A stretch of DNA of 13,290 nucleotides, taken from Bordetella parapertussis (lineage in GTDB: Bacteria; Pseudomonadota; Gammaproteobacteria; Burkholderiales; Burkholderiaceae_B). The translations under genes were made by a program, and so were the position numbers. Shown in pieces: positions 7,361 to 13,290 of the stretch. Location of the stretch: the NCBI GenBank assembly GCA_945911685.1, contig CAMEAW010000069.1, positions 1 to 13,290 on the forward strand, given 5' to 3'. The number at the start of each line of letters is the position of its first letter. Position 1 is the stretch's first letter. The notes under the pieces were generated by a model, which worked only from the letters and a program-made list of their open reading frames with translations, ran no database searches and was not told the origin of the DNA.

Positions 7361-8103
7361 ACAAGAAAATAGCTTTAGTCACGGGTGCCGCAAAAGGCAT
7401 TGGGTTGGGCACTAGCCAAGCATTGATTGCTGAAGGTCGGTTTGTCGTGATGGTTGATCGCTTGCCGATCGATCTTGAACAACTTGGTATTACCGATGAG
7501 CAGGCGATTGCCTTTCAGGCAGACGTGACTGACATGGCCTTTATGACGCGTTTGCACGGGCAGATCAAGCAGCGCTTTGGTACCGTGTCTATTCTGGTCA
7601 ATAACGCTGGGATCTCGCCGAAGCGTGCCGATGGTCTATCCAACGGTATCCTTGACGTCACCATACAAGAATGGTCAAAGGTGCTGCTCGTGAATTTGAC
7701 GACGGTCATGCAGATCACGCAGTTATTTTTACCCGACATGAAAGCCCAAGGCTTTGGCCGTATTGTCAGTGTGTCGTCTTTAGCGGGGCGCAGTAAATCT
7801 GTTGTGGCCGGCCCAAGCTACATGGCCTCAAAGGCTGGCATTCTTGGCTTGATGCGTGCGATCGCTTCAGAGATGGGCCCCTTTGGTGTGACCGCGAACT
7901 GTGTGGCGCCCGGTCGTATCTTGACTGAGATGGCGATGCAGGCGGGCGAAGCGGTGAACCAACGCTATGCAGAGCAAATCCCAGTCAGGCGCTTAGGCAC
8001 TGCAGACGAAGTCGGCGCCTCAATTGCCTTTTTGTGTGCAGACAGTAGCGGCTTTATCAACGGGGCGACCATAGATATTAATGGTGGCTTCTTTATGTCG
8101 TGA
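7357..8103 (+). CDS. Short-chain dehydrogenase/reductase (SDR), FabG-like
   Basis: A 248-residue classical SDR, normally a soluble tetrameric NAD(P)-dependent oxidoreductase. Visible motifs are TGAAKGIG (residues 9-16) for the cofactor, Asp34 at the end of strand 2 (VMVDR), which favours NAD(H) over NADP(H), NNAG (82-85), Asn113, and the catalytic Ser141, Tyr155 and Lys159 (SYMASK). The C-terminal INGGFF is typical of 3-oxoacyl reductase-like members, but this whole subfamily is often so annotated whatever the substrate. The ATG overlaps the stop of the ThDP enzyme by 4 bp, so translation is probably coupled and the two proteins likely act in one pathway: oxidation of a hydroxy-acid before decarboxylation, or reduction of a ligation product, are the simple options. 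Confidence 0.92.
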   Translation: MNKKIALVTGAAKGIGLGTSQALIAEGRFVVMVDRLPIDLEQLGITDEQAIAFQADVTDMAFMTRLHGQIKQRFGTVSILVNNAGISPKRADGLSNGILDVTIQEWSKVLLVNLTTVMQITQLFLPDMKAQGFGRIVSVSSLAGRSKSVVAGPSYMASKAGILGLMRAIASEMGPFGVTANCVAPGRILTEMAMQAGEAVNQRYAEQIPVRRLGTADEVGASIAFLCADSSGFINGATIDINGGFFMS

Positions 8104-8147
8104 TCTTCAATCGGCCACGCTATTACTTAAAACTACGAGAGACAAAA

Positions 8148-9119
8148 ATGAAAAATATCATCAGTCGTAAATGGTTTGGTTTTGCAGCCTTGTTAGGCTG
8201 CTCAGTTTTAACGTCGTCGGTAGTTGCGCAAAGTTTTCCGGCACACGAAGTGAACATGATCGTGAACTATGGTGCCGGTGGCACCACCGATGTGGCCACT
8301 CGCGCGTTGGCGCAAACGATGGAAAAGATTTTAGGTAAATCGATCGTTGTGCAAAACAAGCCCGGTGCCTTGGGTACCTTGACCCCCGCCTATATCGCAC
8401 GTCAAAAGCCTGATGGCTATCAGGTCGGTGTCGTCACCTATTCAACTGTTGCGATCATGCCGCACTTGATGGATTTGACCTACACCATGAAAGATTTTGA
8501 ATTTGTGGCCGGGTTTGGTCGCTTTCGTTATGGGATTGCAGTGAATGCCGATTCGCCGTACCAAACGCTTGATGACCTGATTGCGGCTGCAAAAGAAGGT
8601 AAGGGTTTATTTTTTGGCACAACCTCAGCGCCTAATAACCTTGCGATCTTTGAGTTGACGCGTTTAGCGGGTGCCAAGTTTGAACATATTTCGTACAAGT
8701 CTGGTGGCGAAGCGGTGACCGCACTGTTAAGCAAAAACGTGCAGGTGATTGTGCAAAATCCGCCTGATCTCATTCCTCATATCAAGGCAGGTAAATTGCG
8801 CATGTTGGCATCGGCCAGCCCGATGCGGTGGCCTGAATTTCCTGATATCAAGACGATTAAAGAGCAAGGCTTTGACATCGAAATCGATTCGTGGCTGGGC
8901 TTAGCTGTGCCTAAAGGCACACCGGCTGCGATTGTGAAGGTGCTTGAAGATGCCACGCTCAAGTCGATGAGCGACCCCGCTTTAAGCGCCCGTATGACAC
9001 AAATGGGCGTTGATCCAGCCTCCCTGTCAGCCAAGCAATACCTAGAGATTTTAGAGAAGGGCTACATCGAGATGGGTCGAGCAATTAAGGCGGCCAAGAT
9101 CCCCCGTATCTCGGGCTAA
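8148..9119 (+). CDS. Bug/TctC-family periplasmic solute-binding protein
   Basis: A 323-residue protein of the Bug (tripartite tricarboxylate receptor) family, which binds small carboxylates or related compounds in the periplasm. Residues 1-28 are a signal peptide (basic start, FAALLGC hydrophobic core, VVAQ end); the LLGC could be read as a lipobox but lies well before the better cleavage site. Family motifs: VNMIVNYGAGGTTDVATRALA, VVQNKPGALGTL, KPDGYQVG and the P.LIPHIKAGKLRMLA segment. ATG 8148 is chosen for its signal peptide and GAGAG Shine-Dalgarno 6 bp upstream; a GTG at 8100, overlapping the SDR stop, would add 16 residues before the signal. It is the third gene of the ThDP enzyme-SDR operon. 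No TctA/TctB membrane genes are in the window. Confidence 0.93.
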   Translation: MKNIISRKWFGFAALLGCSVLTSSVVAQSFPAHEVNMIVNYGAGGTTDVATRALAQTMEKILGKSIVVQNKPGALGTLTPAYIARQKPDGYQVGVVTYSTVAIMPHLMDLTYTMKDFEFVAGFGRFRYGIAVNADSPYQTLDDLIAAAKEGKGLFFGTTSAPNNLAIFELTRLAGAKFEHISYKSGGEAVTALLSKNVQVIVQNPPDLIPHIKAGKLRMLASASPMRWPEFPDIKTIKEQGFDIEIDSWLGLAVPKGTPAAIVKVLEDATLKSMSDPALSARMTQMGVDPASLSAKQYLEILEKGYIEMGRAIKAAKIPRISG

Positions 9120-9124
9120 AAAAC

Positions 9125-9133
9125 TGCTATACT
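9125..9133 (+). promoter_or_regulatory. Putative tRNA promoter, extended -10
   Basis: TGCTATACT is an extended -10 (TG, one base, then TATACT, 5 of 6 to consensus) placed about 20 bp before the tRNA. No clear -35 hexamer is found 17 bp upstream, a region that lies within the end of the Bug gene. It gives the tRNA its own start of transcription, although read-through from the operon upstream is also possible because no terminator separates them. Confidence 0.5.
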
Positions 9134-9151
9134 CTTGGTCTTGTCTTAAAG

Positions 9152-9228
9152 GCGCCCGTAGCTCAGATGGATAGAGTACCTGGCTACGAACCAGGGGGTC
9201 GTAGGTTCGAATCCTGCCGGGCGCACCA
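9152..9228 (+). tRNA. tRNA-Arg (anticodon ACG)
   Basis: A complete cloverleaf folds by hand. The acceptor stem is GCGCCCG (9152-9158) with CGGGCGC (9218-9224). The D arm is GCTC/GAGT, the anticodon stem is CCTGG/CCAGG (9179-9183, 9191-9195) with loop CTACGAA giving anticodon ACG at 9186-9188. A 5-nt variable loop is followed by the T arm GTAGG-TTCGAAT-CCTGC. Discriminator A and an encoded CCA end the gene. The first anticodon base should become inosine, decoding CGU, CGC and CGA. The D and anticodon regions closely resemble E. coli tRNA-Arg(ACG). It stands alone, 32 bp after the Bug gene. Confidence 0.98.
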
Positions 9229-9236
9229 GTATTATC

Positions 9237-9269
9237 AAAGGGTTACAGATTTCGGTCTGTAGCCCTTTT
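9237..9269 (+). terminator. Intrinsic terminator of the tRNA gene
   Basis: AAAGGGTTACAGA pairs with TCTGTAGCCCTTT to form a 13-bp stem with one G-T pair. The loop is TTTCGG, which can tighten to a T-G pair closing a TTCG tetraloop. The 3' arm runs into TTTT. It starts 8 bp after the CCA end and would stop both tRNA transcription and read-through from the Bug operon. Confidence 0.88.
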
Positions 9270-9411
9270 CCGTTGTTAAGGTGGATTGGGTTCTCGGGTT
9301 GCCGTTCGGTTGCTTAACCGACACCTAACCACCGAGTGCTTCCAAAAACACTCAATTGGGTCGCATTGACCGGCGCTTCAAAAAGCCAACATTGCAAAAT
9401 GTAAGAGTTTC
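9270..9411. other. Non-coding stretch between tRNA terminator and gene remnant
   Basis: No credible gene is seen here. Two small hairpins occur: TCGGTT-GCTT-AACCGA (9306-9321) and GAGTG/CACTC (9334-9338 with 9349-9353). No repeat of the tRNA 3' end was noticed, so there is no sign of an attachment-site duplication. The stretch may be the decayed upstream region of the remnant that follows. Confidence 0.5.
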
Positions 9412-9687
9412 TTGCAGTATCTGGCCTCACTAAGCGCCGCCAAACCGATCATTTTGGTGATTGACGATGCGCCTGATAACTTATCTTTAATCGCGGGCTT
9501 GTTTAAAGAGTTTTATACGGTCAATACCGCAAGTCGCATGGAGTCAACCGCAGCTCCAGGCACCATCCAGATCTCGGCAATGACGCATGAGCAGCTGCAA
9601 GACAATTATATTTTTTCAAAAAATGGATTAATTCAGTGTAAGGGCTTGGGCGAAATCGAAGCCTATGCCTTAGTGGGAAAGCGCTGA
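9412..9687 (+). pseudogene. Chimeric remnant: response-regulator receiver start joined to adenylate cyclase end
   Basis: This open frame of 91 codons contains pieces of two domains. Residues 12-36 (PIILVIDDAPDNLSLIAGLF and on) are the first strand, acidic pair and first helix of a CheY-type receiver. From residue 36 or 37 the sequence switches to TVNTASRMES, the class III nucleotide cyclase motif carrying the catalytic Asn and Arg. It then runs to a normal cyclase C-terminus (PGTIQIS, CKGLGEIEAYALVG). The receiver lacks its phospho-acceptor Asp, and the cyclase lacks its metal-binding and substrate-recognition parts, so neither can work. The simplest reading is a receiver-cyclase response regulator that lost its middle by in-frame deletion. 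Only a TTG start with a weak AAGAG upstream is available. An expressed micro-protein cannot be excluded. Confidence 0.72.
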
Positions 9688-9701
9688 GTCGACACACATA
9701 C

Positions 9702-9732
9702 CTCTGCCGCGGCTGAATAAGCTCTGGCAGAG
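9702..9732. repeat. Inverted repeat between converging genes, possible weak terminator
   Basis: CTCTGCC (9702-9708) and GGCAGAG (9726-9732) form a perfect 7-bp stem with a 17-nt loop in which a short GCT/AGC pairing is possible. It sits between the cyclase remnant and the stop of the minus-strand Bug gene, where a bidirectional terminator would be expected, but no T-run follows on either strand. Confidence 0.35.
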
Positions 9733-9755
9733 AAGGGGGCAACTTTACTTTCTGA

Positions 9756-10757
9756 TCAATCCTGCTTTTCAATCTTTGCGTCTTGCAAAATCTTGCCCCA
9801 GCGAGAGTACTCTGCATTCACATAGGCTTGAAACGCAGCGGGGTTCTCCATGCTTGAGGGCATAATGCCTGCCGCTTCGAGCTTAGCCCTAACATCGGCG
9901 CGCGCAATTGTTTTCATAATCGCCACGTTGATTTTTGCCACGACCGGCTCAGGCGTTTTGACTGGCACAAAAAGCCCCAGCCAGTTCACCGCACTAAAGC
10001 CAGGTAAAAAGTCACCGACCGGTGCGAGGTTAGGTAAAAAGTTCATGCGTTCGGGGCTGGTCACGGCGATCCCTTTCAGTCGTCCATCAGCCATCATTGG
10101 CATCAAGGGCGAAATATCCATCACGATCCCGTCAACGTGGCCCGCAACGGTATCCGTTACCGCAGGCCCTGCGCCCTTGTACGGCACGTGAACCAGGCGC
10201 CCTTTAGAAGCCGCTTGCAACAACTCAATCGTCAGGTGCGACACGCCACCCGTGCCAGCAGACGACAAGGTGACATCGCGCGTTTTAGAGACCGCAATGA
10301 GATCGGCAATGCTCTTGACGTTTGGCAGAGTCGGGCCCATCGCAATCCCTAGCGGTGTAGAACCCACACGATTGATCGCACGAAAATCAACGGGCGTATT
10401 AAAAGGTGGAGTCTTTGCCGCTTGTGGCGAAACAATAATTGGGCTTAGGCTACCAAGCAAAATCATGTAGCCATCGGGTGCGGCGCGCGACACGTAGGTG
10501 CCCGAGATCATGCCGGCAGCGCCGGGTTTGTTCTCGATCACGATTGTGGTGCCAAGCGCTTCACCTAGCGCGGGCGCAATGGCGCGAGCGGTCAGGTCGT
10601 TAGAGCCCCCGGGCGGGTAACTCACGACAAGGGTGACGGGTTTGTTTGGGTACTCTTGGGCGACGGCTTGCGAAATGGCCAAGCTGCTGCTAATGAGCAG
10701 TGCCCCGCAAAGTACGTGTCCAAGAAATTTATGCTTTAACGCAGCTTGTCTAGTCAT
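9756..10757 (-). CDS. Bug/TctC-family periplasmic solute-binding protein
   Basis: A second Bug receptor, 333 residues, clearly different in sequence from the one at 8148-9119. The signal peptide covers about residues 1-34 (KHKFLGHVLCGALLISSSLA, ending AVAQ before EYPNKP). Family motifs are YPNKPVTLVVSYPPGGSNDL, VIENKPGAAGM, APDGYMILLGS, HVPYKGAGPAVTDTVAGHVD, and MMADGRLKGIAVTSPER. The ATG at 10757 is chosen because the signal peptide starts there and GAGACG precedes it; the frame stays open 38 codons further upstream, but that extension does not look like protein. It is transcribed away from the ureohydrolase gene, which may point to a nitrogen-containing ligand, though Bug ligands cannot be predicted from sequence. 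No TctAB partners are present. Confidence 0.92.
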   Translation of the reverse strand: MTRQAALKHKFLGHVLCGALLISSSLAISQAVAQEYPNKPVTLVVSYPPGGSNDLTARAIAPALGEALGTTIVIENKPGAAGMISGTYVSRAAPDGYMILLGSLSPIIVSPQAAKTPPFNTPVDFRAINRVGSTPLGIAMGPTLPNVKSIADLIAVSKTRDVTLSSAGTGGVSHLTIELLQAASKGRLVHVPYKGAGPAVTDTVAGHVDGIVMDISPLMPMMADGRLKGIAVTSPERMNFLPNLAPVGDFLPGFSAVNWLGLFVPVKTPEPVVAKINVAIMKTIARADVRAKLEAAGIMPSSMENPAAFQAYVNAEYSRWGKILQDAKIEKQD

Positions 10758-10787
10758 AGTCGTCTCGATATTGGATTTTATTTTTTT

Positions 10788-10793
10788 AGTATA
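10788..10793 (-). promoter_or_regulatory. Putative -10 element of the minus-strand Bug gene
   Basis: On the minus strand the sequence reads TATACT, 5 of 6 to the -10 consensus, 30 bp before the start codon and followed by an A-rich leader. No good -35 hexamer is seen at the usual distance (about 10811-10816), which would suit an activator-dependent promoter. Confidence 0.4.
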
Positions 10794-10817
10794 GCGGCAG
10801 GTACCTTCACCAGCAGT

Positions 10818-10848
10818 ATATGCACAAACGACTAGAGATATGCACAAA
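10818..10848. repeat. Pair of perfect 11-bp direct repeats, 20 bp apart
   Basis: ATATGCACAAA occurs at 10818-10828 and again at 10838-10848, a period of exactly 20 bp, or about two helical turns. Relative to the Bug-gene -10 element the repeat centres fall near -42 and -62, classic activator positions. A looser relative, GGTGCAAAAT, occurs at 10875-10884. They lie in the divergent region between the Bug receptor and the ureohydrolase. Confidence 0.6.
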
Positions 10849-11008
10849 GTGAGGGCATGAGTGCGGTCCAAAATGGTGCAAAATCACGGGGTTGAAACTG
10901 ACATACGTGTAGTTTGTCGGGTTAGGACGCGGGTGTTTGCAAGTCGCATCCGTTCGGTTACTTTACTCGCTCCCGTTACGTATTTAGACCCTAAAGGCCT
11001 GGTCGGTT

Positions 11009-11989
11009 ATGAGTCAATCGAATACTAAAAACAAGCTGTTTGCGCCGATCACCGGTACAGTGATGCCTCGTTTTGCGGGCATCGCCACGTTTATGCGCTT
11101 ACCGTTTTTAGAGTTTGATCACCCAAGTATCGACGAAGTTGATATTGGCCTGTTCGGAATACCATGGGACGGCGGCACCACTAATCGCGCAGGTGCGCGG
11201 CACGGGCCTCGTCAAATCCGTGATTTGTCGACGCTCGCTCGTAACGTGAACCGTGCGTCGGGTATCAATCCGTTTGAGTTATGCAATTGTGCAGATCTTG
11301 GCGATACCCCAGTCAATCCCGTTGACCTCGAAGACACACTCGCACGGGTGCAGAGTTTTGTTGAGCAATTACACGAAAAAAATATGATCCCCTTGGCTGC
11401 GGGTGGGGACCACTTAGTGACCTTGCCTGTTATGCGCGCGATCGCAAAAGATCGCCCCGTTGGCATGGTGCACTTTGATGCGCACACTGATACCTGGGAT
11501 CGCTATTTTGGTGGCAGCAAATACACGCATGGCACGCCGTTTCGCCGAGCGATCGAGGAGGGGCTGCTTGATCCAACGCGCACAATCCAGATTGGCATTC
11601 GCGGTGCCTTGTACAACGATAGTGAAAATAACTGGGGCATCGAGCAAGGCATTCGAGTCGTCGATATCGACGAATATCACGCGCTTGGCACTCAAGGGGT
11701 GATCGACCTGGCGCACCAAGTGGTGGGCACGGGTCCAACTTACGTGAGCTTCGATGTGGACTTTTTAGATCCCGTATACGCGCCGGGCACGGGCACGCCA
11801 GAGATTGGTGGTGCGACGACGTATCAGGCACAACAATTGCTTCGTGGCTTGCAAGGGTTGAATCTAATTGGGGGTGATGTGGTAGAGGTATCCCCCCCGT
11901 TCGACCCCTCTGGCAATACGGCTTTGGTTGGGATGACCATGATGTTTGAACTGTTGTGCGTACTGGCGCATGCCCGCGCGCAGCGGTAG
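11009..11989 (+). CDS. Ureohydrolase family protein (agmatinase/guanidinobutyrase-like)
   Basis: A 326-residue metalloenzyme of the arginase/agmatinase fold that would release urea from a guanidino compound, using two Mn ions (Ni in some relatives). All metal motifs are intact: GGDH (His135), FDAHTDT (Asp157, His159, Asp161) and SFDVDFLDP (Asp249, Asp251). HGTPFRR (174-180) and EVSPPFDPSGNT (292-303) fit the SpeB/GbuA branch. The N-terminal MPRFAGIATFMRLP is like the start of Pseudomonas guanidinobutyrase as I recall it, so agmatine should not be assumed; guanidinobutyrate, guanidinopropionate or guanidine are alternatives. The ATG is preceded by AAAGG at a long spacing of 11 bp. An ABC-transporter binding protein follows 76 bp downstream on the same strand and may share its transcript. 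A minus-strand Bug gene diverges upstream. Confidence 0.9.
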   Translation: MSQSNTKNKLFAPITGTVMPRFAGIATFMRLPFLEFDHPSIDEVDIGLFGIPWDGGTTNRAGARHGPRQIRDLSTLARNVNRASGINPFELCNCADLGDTPVNPVDLEDTLARVQSFVEQLHEKNMIPLAAGGDHLVTLPVMRAIAKDRPVGMVHFDAHTDTWDRYFGGSKYTHGTPFRRAIEEGLLDPTRTIQIGIRGALYNDSENNWGIEQGIRVVDIDEYHALGTQGVIDLAHQVVGTGPTYVSFDVDFLDPVYAPGTGTPEIGGATTYQAQQLLRGLQGLNLIGGDVVEVSPPFDPSGNTALVGMTMMFELLCVLAHARAQR

Positions 11990-12031
11990 GCGTCATGTTT
12001 CGGTCATATTTAGTGGTTAATGTCGGTTCAG

Positions 12032-12053
12032 TTTAATTTTTATATCAATTAAA
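12032..12053 (+). repeat. AT-rich hairpin next to the ribosome binding site
   Basis: TTTAATT (12032-12038) and AATTAAA (12047-12053) form a perfect 7-bp inverted repeat with an 8-nt loop. Its 3' arm includes the first three bases of the Shine-Dalgarno AAAGGG (12051-12056) of the downstream binding-protein gene, so folding or protein binding here could modulate translation. The stem is all A-T and weak. Confidence 0.35.
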
Positions 12054-12065
12054 GGGCTTCGCACC

Positions 12066-13112
12066 ATGACTGCACAGTATCTATTAAAGACGGGTCGATC
12101 TTTCAAATTAAGAATATCTCTGGCAATTGCCTGCGTAGTGACGAGCGCAGTAGCAGGTGCTGGTGAGTTAACGATTTATAGTTCTGTCGAGGGCGACAAT
12201 TTAAAGAACTTTGCCGCGCGGTTTAGTAAAGCTCATCCCGACATTAAGATCAATTGGGTACGAGACTCGACGGGCGTGATTCAGGCGCGGGCGATTGCTG
12301 AAAAAGACAATCCTCGCCATGATCTTTTTTTTGGTCATGCCGCTTCAAATTTGATGACGCTTGATGCGATGAATTTGTTCTTGCCCTACCGCCCCGTTGG
12401 TGTTGAAAAGCTTGACGAAAAGTTTCGTGACAAGCGCGACCCACCAAACTGGACTGGCTTGTGGGGCTTTGGTGCTGCGATCTGCTTCAACACCATCGAG
12501 GCTAAGAAAAAAAATATACCACCTCCCGAAAAATGGGATGACCTCACCAAGCCGATTTATAAAGGCCAGATTGTGATGCCTAATCCTGCTTCGTCAGGCA
12601 CTGGTTTTTTGAATGTCTCTGGTTGGTTGCAGATCATGGGCAAAGACAAGGCCTGGGCGTTTATGGATGGCCTGCATCAAAATATCGCGTCTTACTCGCA
12701 TTCGGGCTCTAAGCCTTGCGAGCAAGCTGCCGCTGGTGAGTATGTGATCGGGATTTCGTTGCCCTTGCGTGGTGCGAACCTAAAGACCATGGGTGCTCCG
12801 ATTGACGTCATTATCCCCACCGATGGTATCGGTTGGGAAATGCAAGGCGTGGCCATCATGAAGACCACCAAAAATCCAAAAGACGCGCAGACCTTTGTGA
12901 ACTGGTCTGTTTCAGAGTCGGCGATGGATGCCTATGCAGCGCGTGCCGAAGTGGTGGCTTATCCGGTCAAAACGCCAAAGGCACAGAACTTGCCGCCTGA
13001 ATTGGCGAGTCGCATGATCAAAAATGATTTTGCTTGGGCCTCAGAAAACCAGCCAGCGATTTTGGCTGAATGGCGCAAACGCTATGACGGCAAAACCGAG
13101 GCAAAGAAATAG
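12066..13112 (+). CDS. Periplasmic ABC-transporter solute-binding protein, 2-aminoethylphosphonate type
   Basis: A 348-residue binding protein with signal peptide (residues about 1-33, ending AVAGAGE) and the opening [20 protein letters not shown] common to Fe(III)/polyamine/phosphonate binding proteins. The block [19 protein letters not shown], the KFRD...[18 protein letters not shown] segment, [19 protein letters not shown] and MDGLHQNI(A)[18 protein letters not shown] look most like the putative 2-aminoethylphosphonate receptors (PhnS2/AepX-like) as I remember them, rather than FbpA, whose paired tyrosines I do not see. The ligand stays unproven; proximity to a ureohydrolase leaves an organic-nitrogen compound possible. 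ATG at 12066 has AAAGGG 9 bp upstream. The stop lies one base before the GTG of the ATPase gene, so the two form an operon. Confidence 0.85.
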   Translation: MTAQYLLKTGRSFKLRISLAIACVVTSAVAGAGELTIYSSVEGDNLKNFAARFSKAHPDIKINWVRDSTGVIQARAIAEKDNPRHDLFFGHAASNLMTLDAMNLFLPYRPVGVEKLDEKFRDKRDPPNWTGLWGFGAAICFNTIEAKKKNIPPPEKWDDLTKPIYKGQIVMPNPASSGTGFLNVSGWLQIMGKDKAWAFMDGLHQNIASYSHSGSKPCEQAAAGEYVIGISLPLRGANLKTMGAPIDVIIPTDGIGWEMQGVAIMKTTKNPKDAQTFVNWSVSESAMDAYAARAEVVAYPVKTPKAQNLPPELASRMIKNDFAWASENQPAILAEWRKRYDGKTEAKK

Positions 13113-13113
13113 C

Positions 13114-13290
13114 GTGAGTGGCACCCGCAAACTCGTCGTCGCGAACTTAAGTAAGAGTTTTGGTTCAACCCAAATTTTGAAAGACGTCTCGTTTGAGATT
13201 GAAGAGGGTGAATTTGTTTGTTTTTTAGGTCCTTCGGGTTGCGGCAAAACCACGTTGTTGTTGTGCCTCGCCGGGCTAGAGTCACCTAGC
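13114..13290 (+). CDS. ABC transporter ATP-binding protein, N-terminal part (cut by window end)
   Basis: Fifty-nine codons are present and the frame is open at the window edge. The GTG start at 13114, one base after the binding-protein stop, gives a normal N-terminus ([20 protein letters not shown]). [17 protein letters not shown] includes the Walker A (residues 39-46) and resembles the ATPases of 2-aminoethylphosphonate, Fe(III) and spermidine/putrescine importers. An A-loop aromatic (Phe16) precedes it. A weak GAGG lies 12 bp upstream; tight coupling to the preceding gene is expected. The permease genes should follow outside the window. Confidence 0.93.
   Translation, partial: MSGTRKLVVANLSKSFGSTQILKDVSFEIEEGEFVCFLGPSGCGKTTLLLCLAGLESPS

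Noticed and set aside
8148..8207. LLGC in the signal region of the first Bug protein as a lipoprotein signal.
   Set aside because: The Cys lies in mid-hydrophobic core, -2 is Leu, and a typical Bug cleavage site (VVAQ before SFP) follows ten residues later.
9152..9755. tRNA-Arg followed by a gene fragment, suggesting an integrated or decayed mobile element.
   Set aside because: No integrase and no duplicated tRNA 3' end were found, and the fragment is of a signalling protein; internal deletion explains it better.
10758..10871. N-terminal extension of the minus-strand Bug protein to a start at 10871.
   Set aside because: The 38 extra residues would precede the signal peptide, and the DNA there holds the putative -10 and the phased repeats, so it is promoter region.
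11430..11996. Minus-strand open frame of 188 codons antisense to the ureohydrolase.
   Set aside because: The opposite strand carries intact metal-binding motifs; the antisense product is Arg/Pro/Ser/Cys-rich with no recognisable fold.

Overview
This window looks like ordinary chromosome from a betaproteobacterium of the order Burkholderiales, probably near Alcaligenaceae. That is an inference from gene content: two stand-alone Bug-type (tripartite tricarboxylate receptor) solute-binding proteins, a two-part family III CoA-transferase, a SelD with the proteobacterial CGCK active site, and a 2-aminoethylphosphonate-type ABC system. By eye the GC content is slightly above 50 %. I see no integrase, transposase, CRISPR array or phage gene.

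Left part (1-4179): selD (selenophosphate synthetase) is followed closely by one long gene that fuses a periplasmic osmoprotectant/ergothioneine-type binding domain to its ABC permease. This pair converges on a minus-strand family III CoA-transferase, with the two stop codons sharing TTAA.

Middle part (4180-9230): the CoA-transferase diverges from a lone GT9 (heptosyltransferase-like) gene. The gap between them holds an extended -10, a Fur-box-like sequence and a 21-codon leader ORF that overlaps the GT9 start. Next comes a compact operon: a thiamine-diphosphate enzyme of the acetolactate-synthase type, a short-chain dehydrogenase overlapping it by 4 bp, and a Bug receptor. It reads as a uptake-and-catabolism module for an unknown small oxo- or hydroxy-acid. 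A tRNA-Arg(ACG) with its own -10 element and a strong terminator follows directly.

Right part (9230-13290): a gene-poor stretch holds a short chimeric remnant, in which the start of a response-regulator receiver is joined to the end of a class III adenylate cyclase. A second, minus-strand Bug receptor then diverges from a plus-strand ureohydrolase (agmatinase/guanidinobutyrase family). The divergent region carries a perfect 11-bp direct repeat with 20-bp periodicity. The ureohydrolase is followed by a periplasmic binding protein of the 2-aminoethylphosphonate/Fe(III)/polyamine type and the first 59 codons of its ABC ATPase, cut by the window end.

No wholly new system is evident. The most interesting points are the chimeric receiver-cyclase remnant, the phased repeat in the Bug/ureohydrolase intergenic region, the possible iron-regulated and leader-coupled GT9 gene, the selD-transporter pairing, and the uncharacterised ThDP enzyme-SDR-Bug operon.
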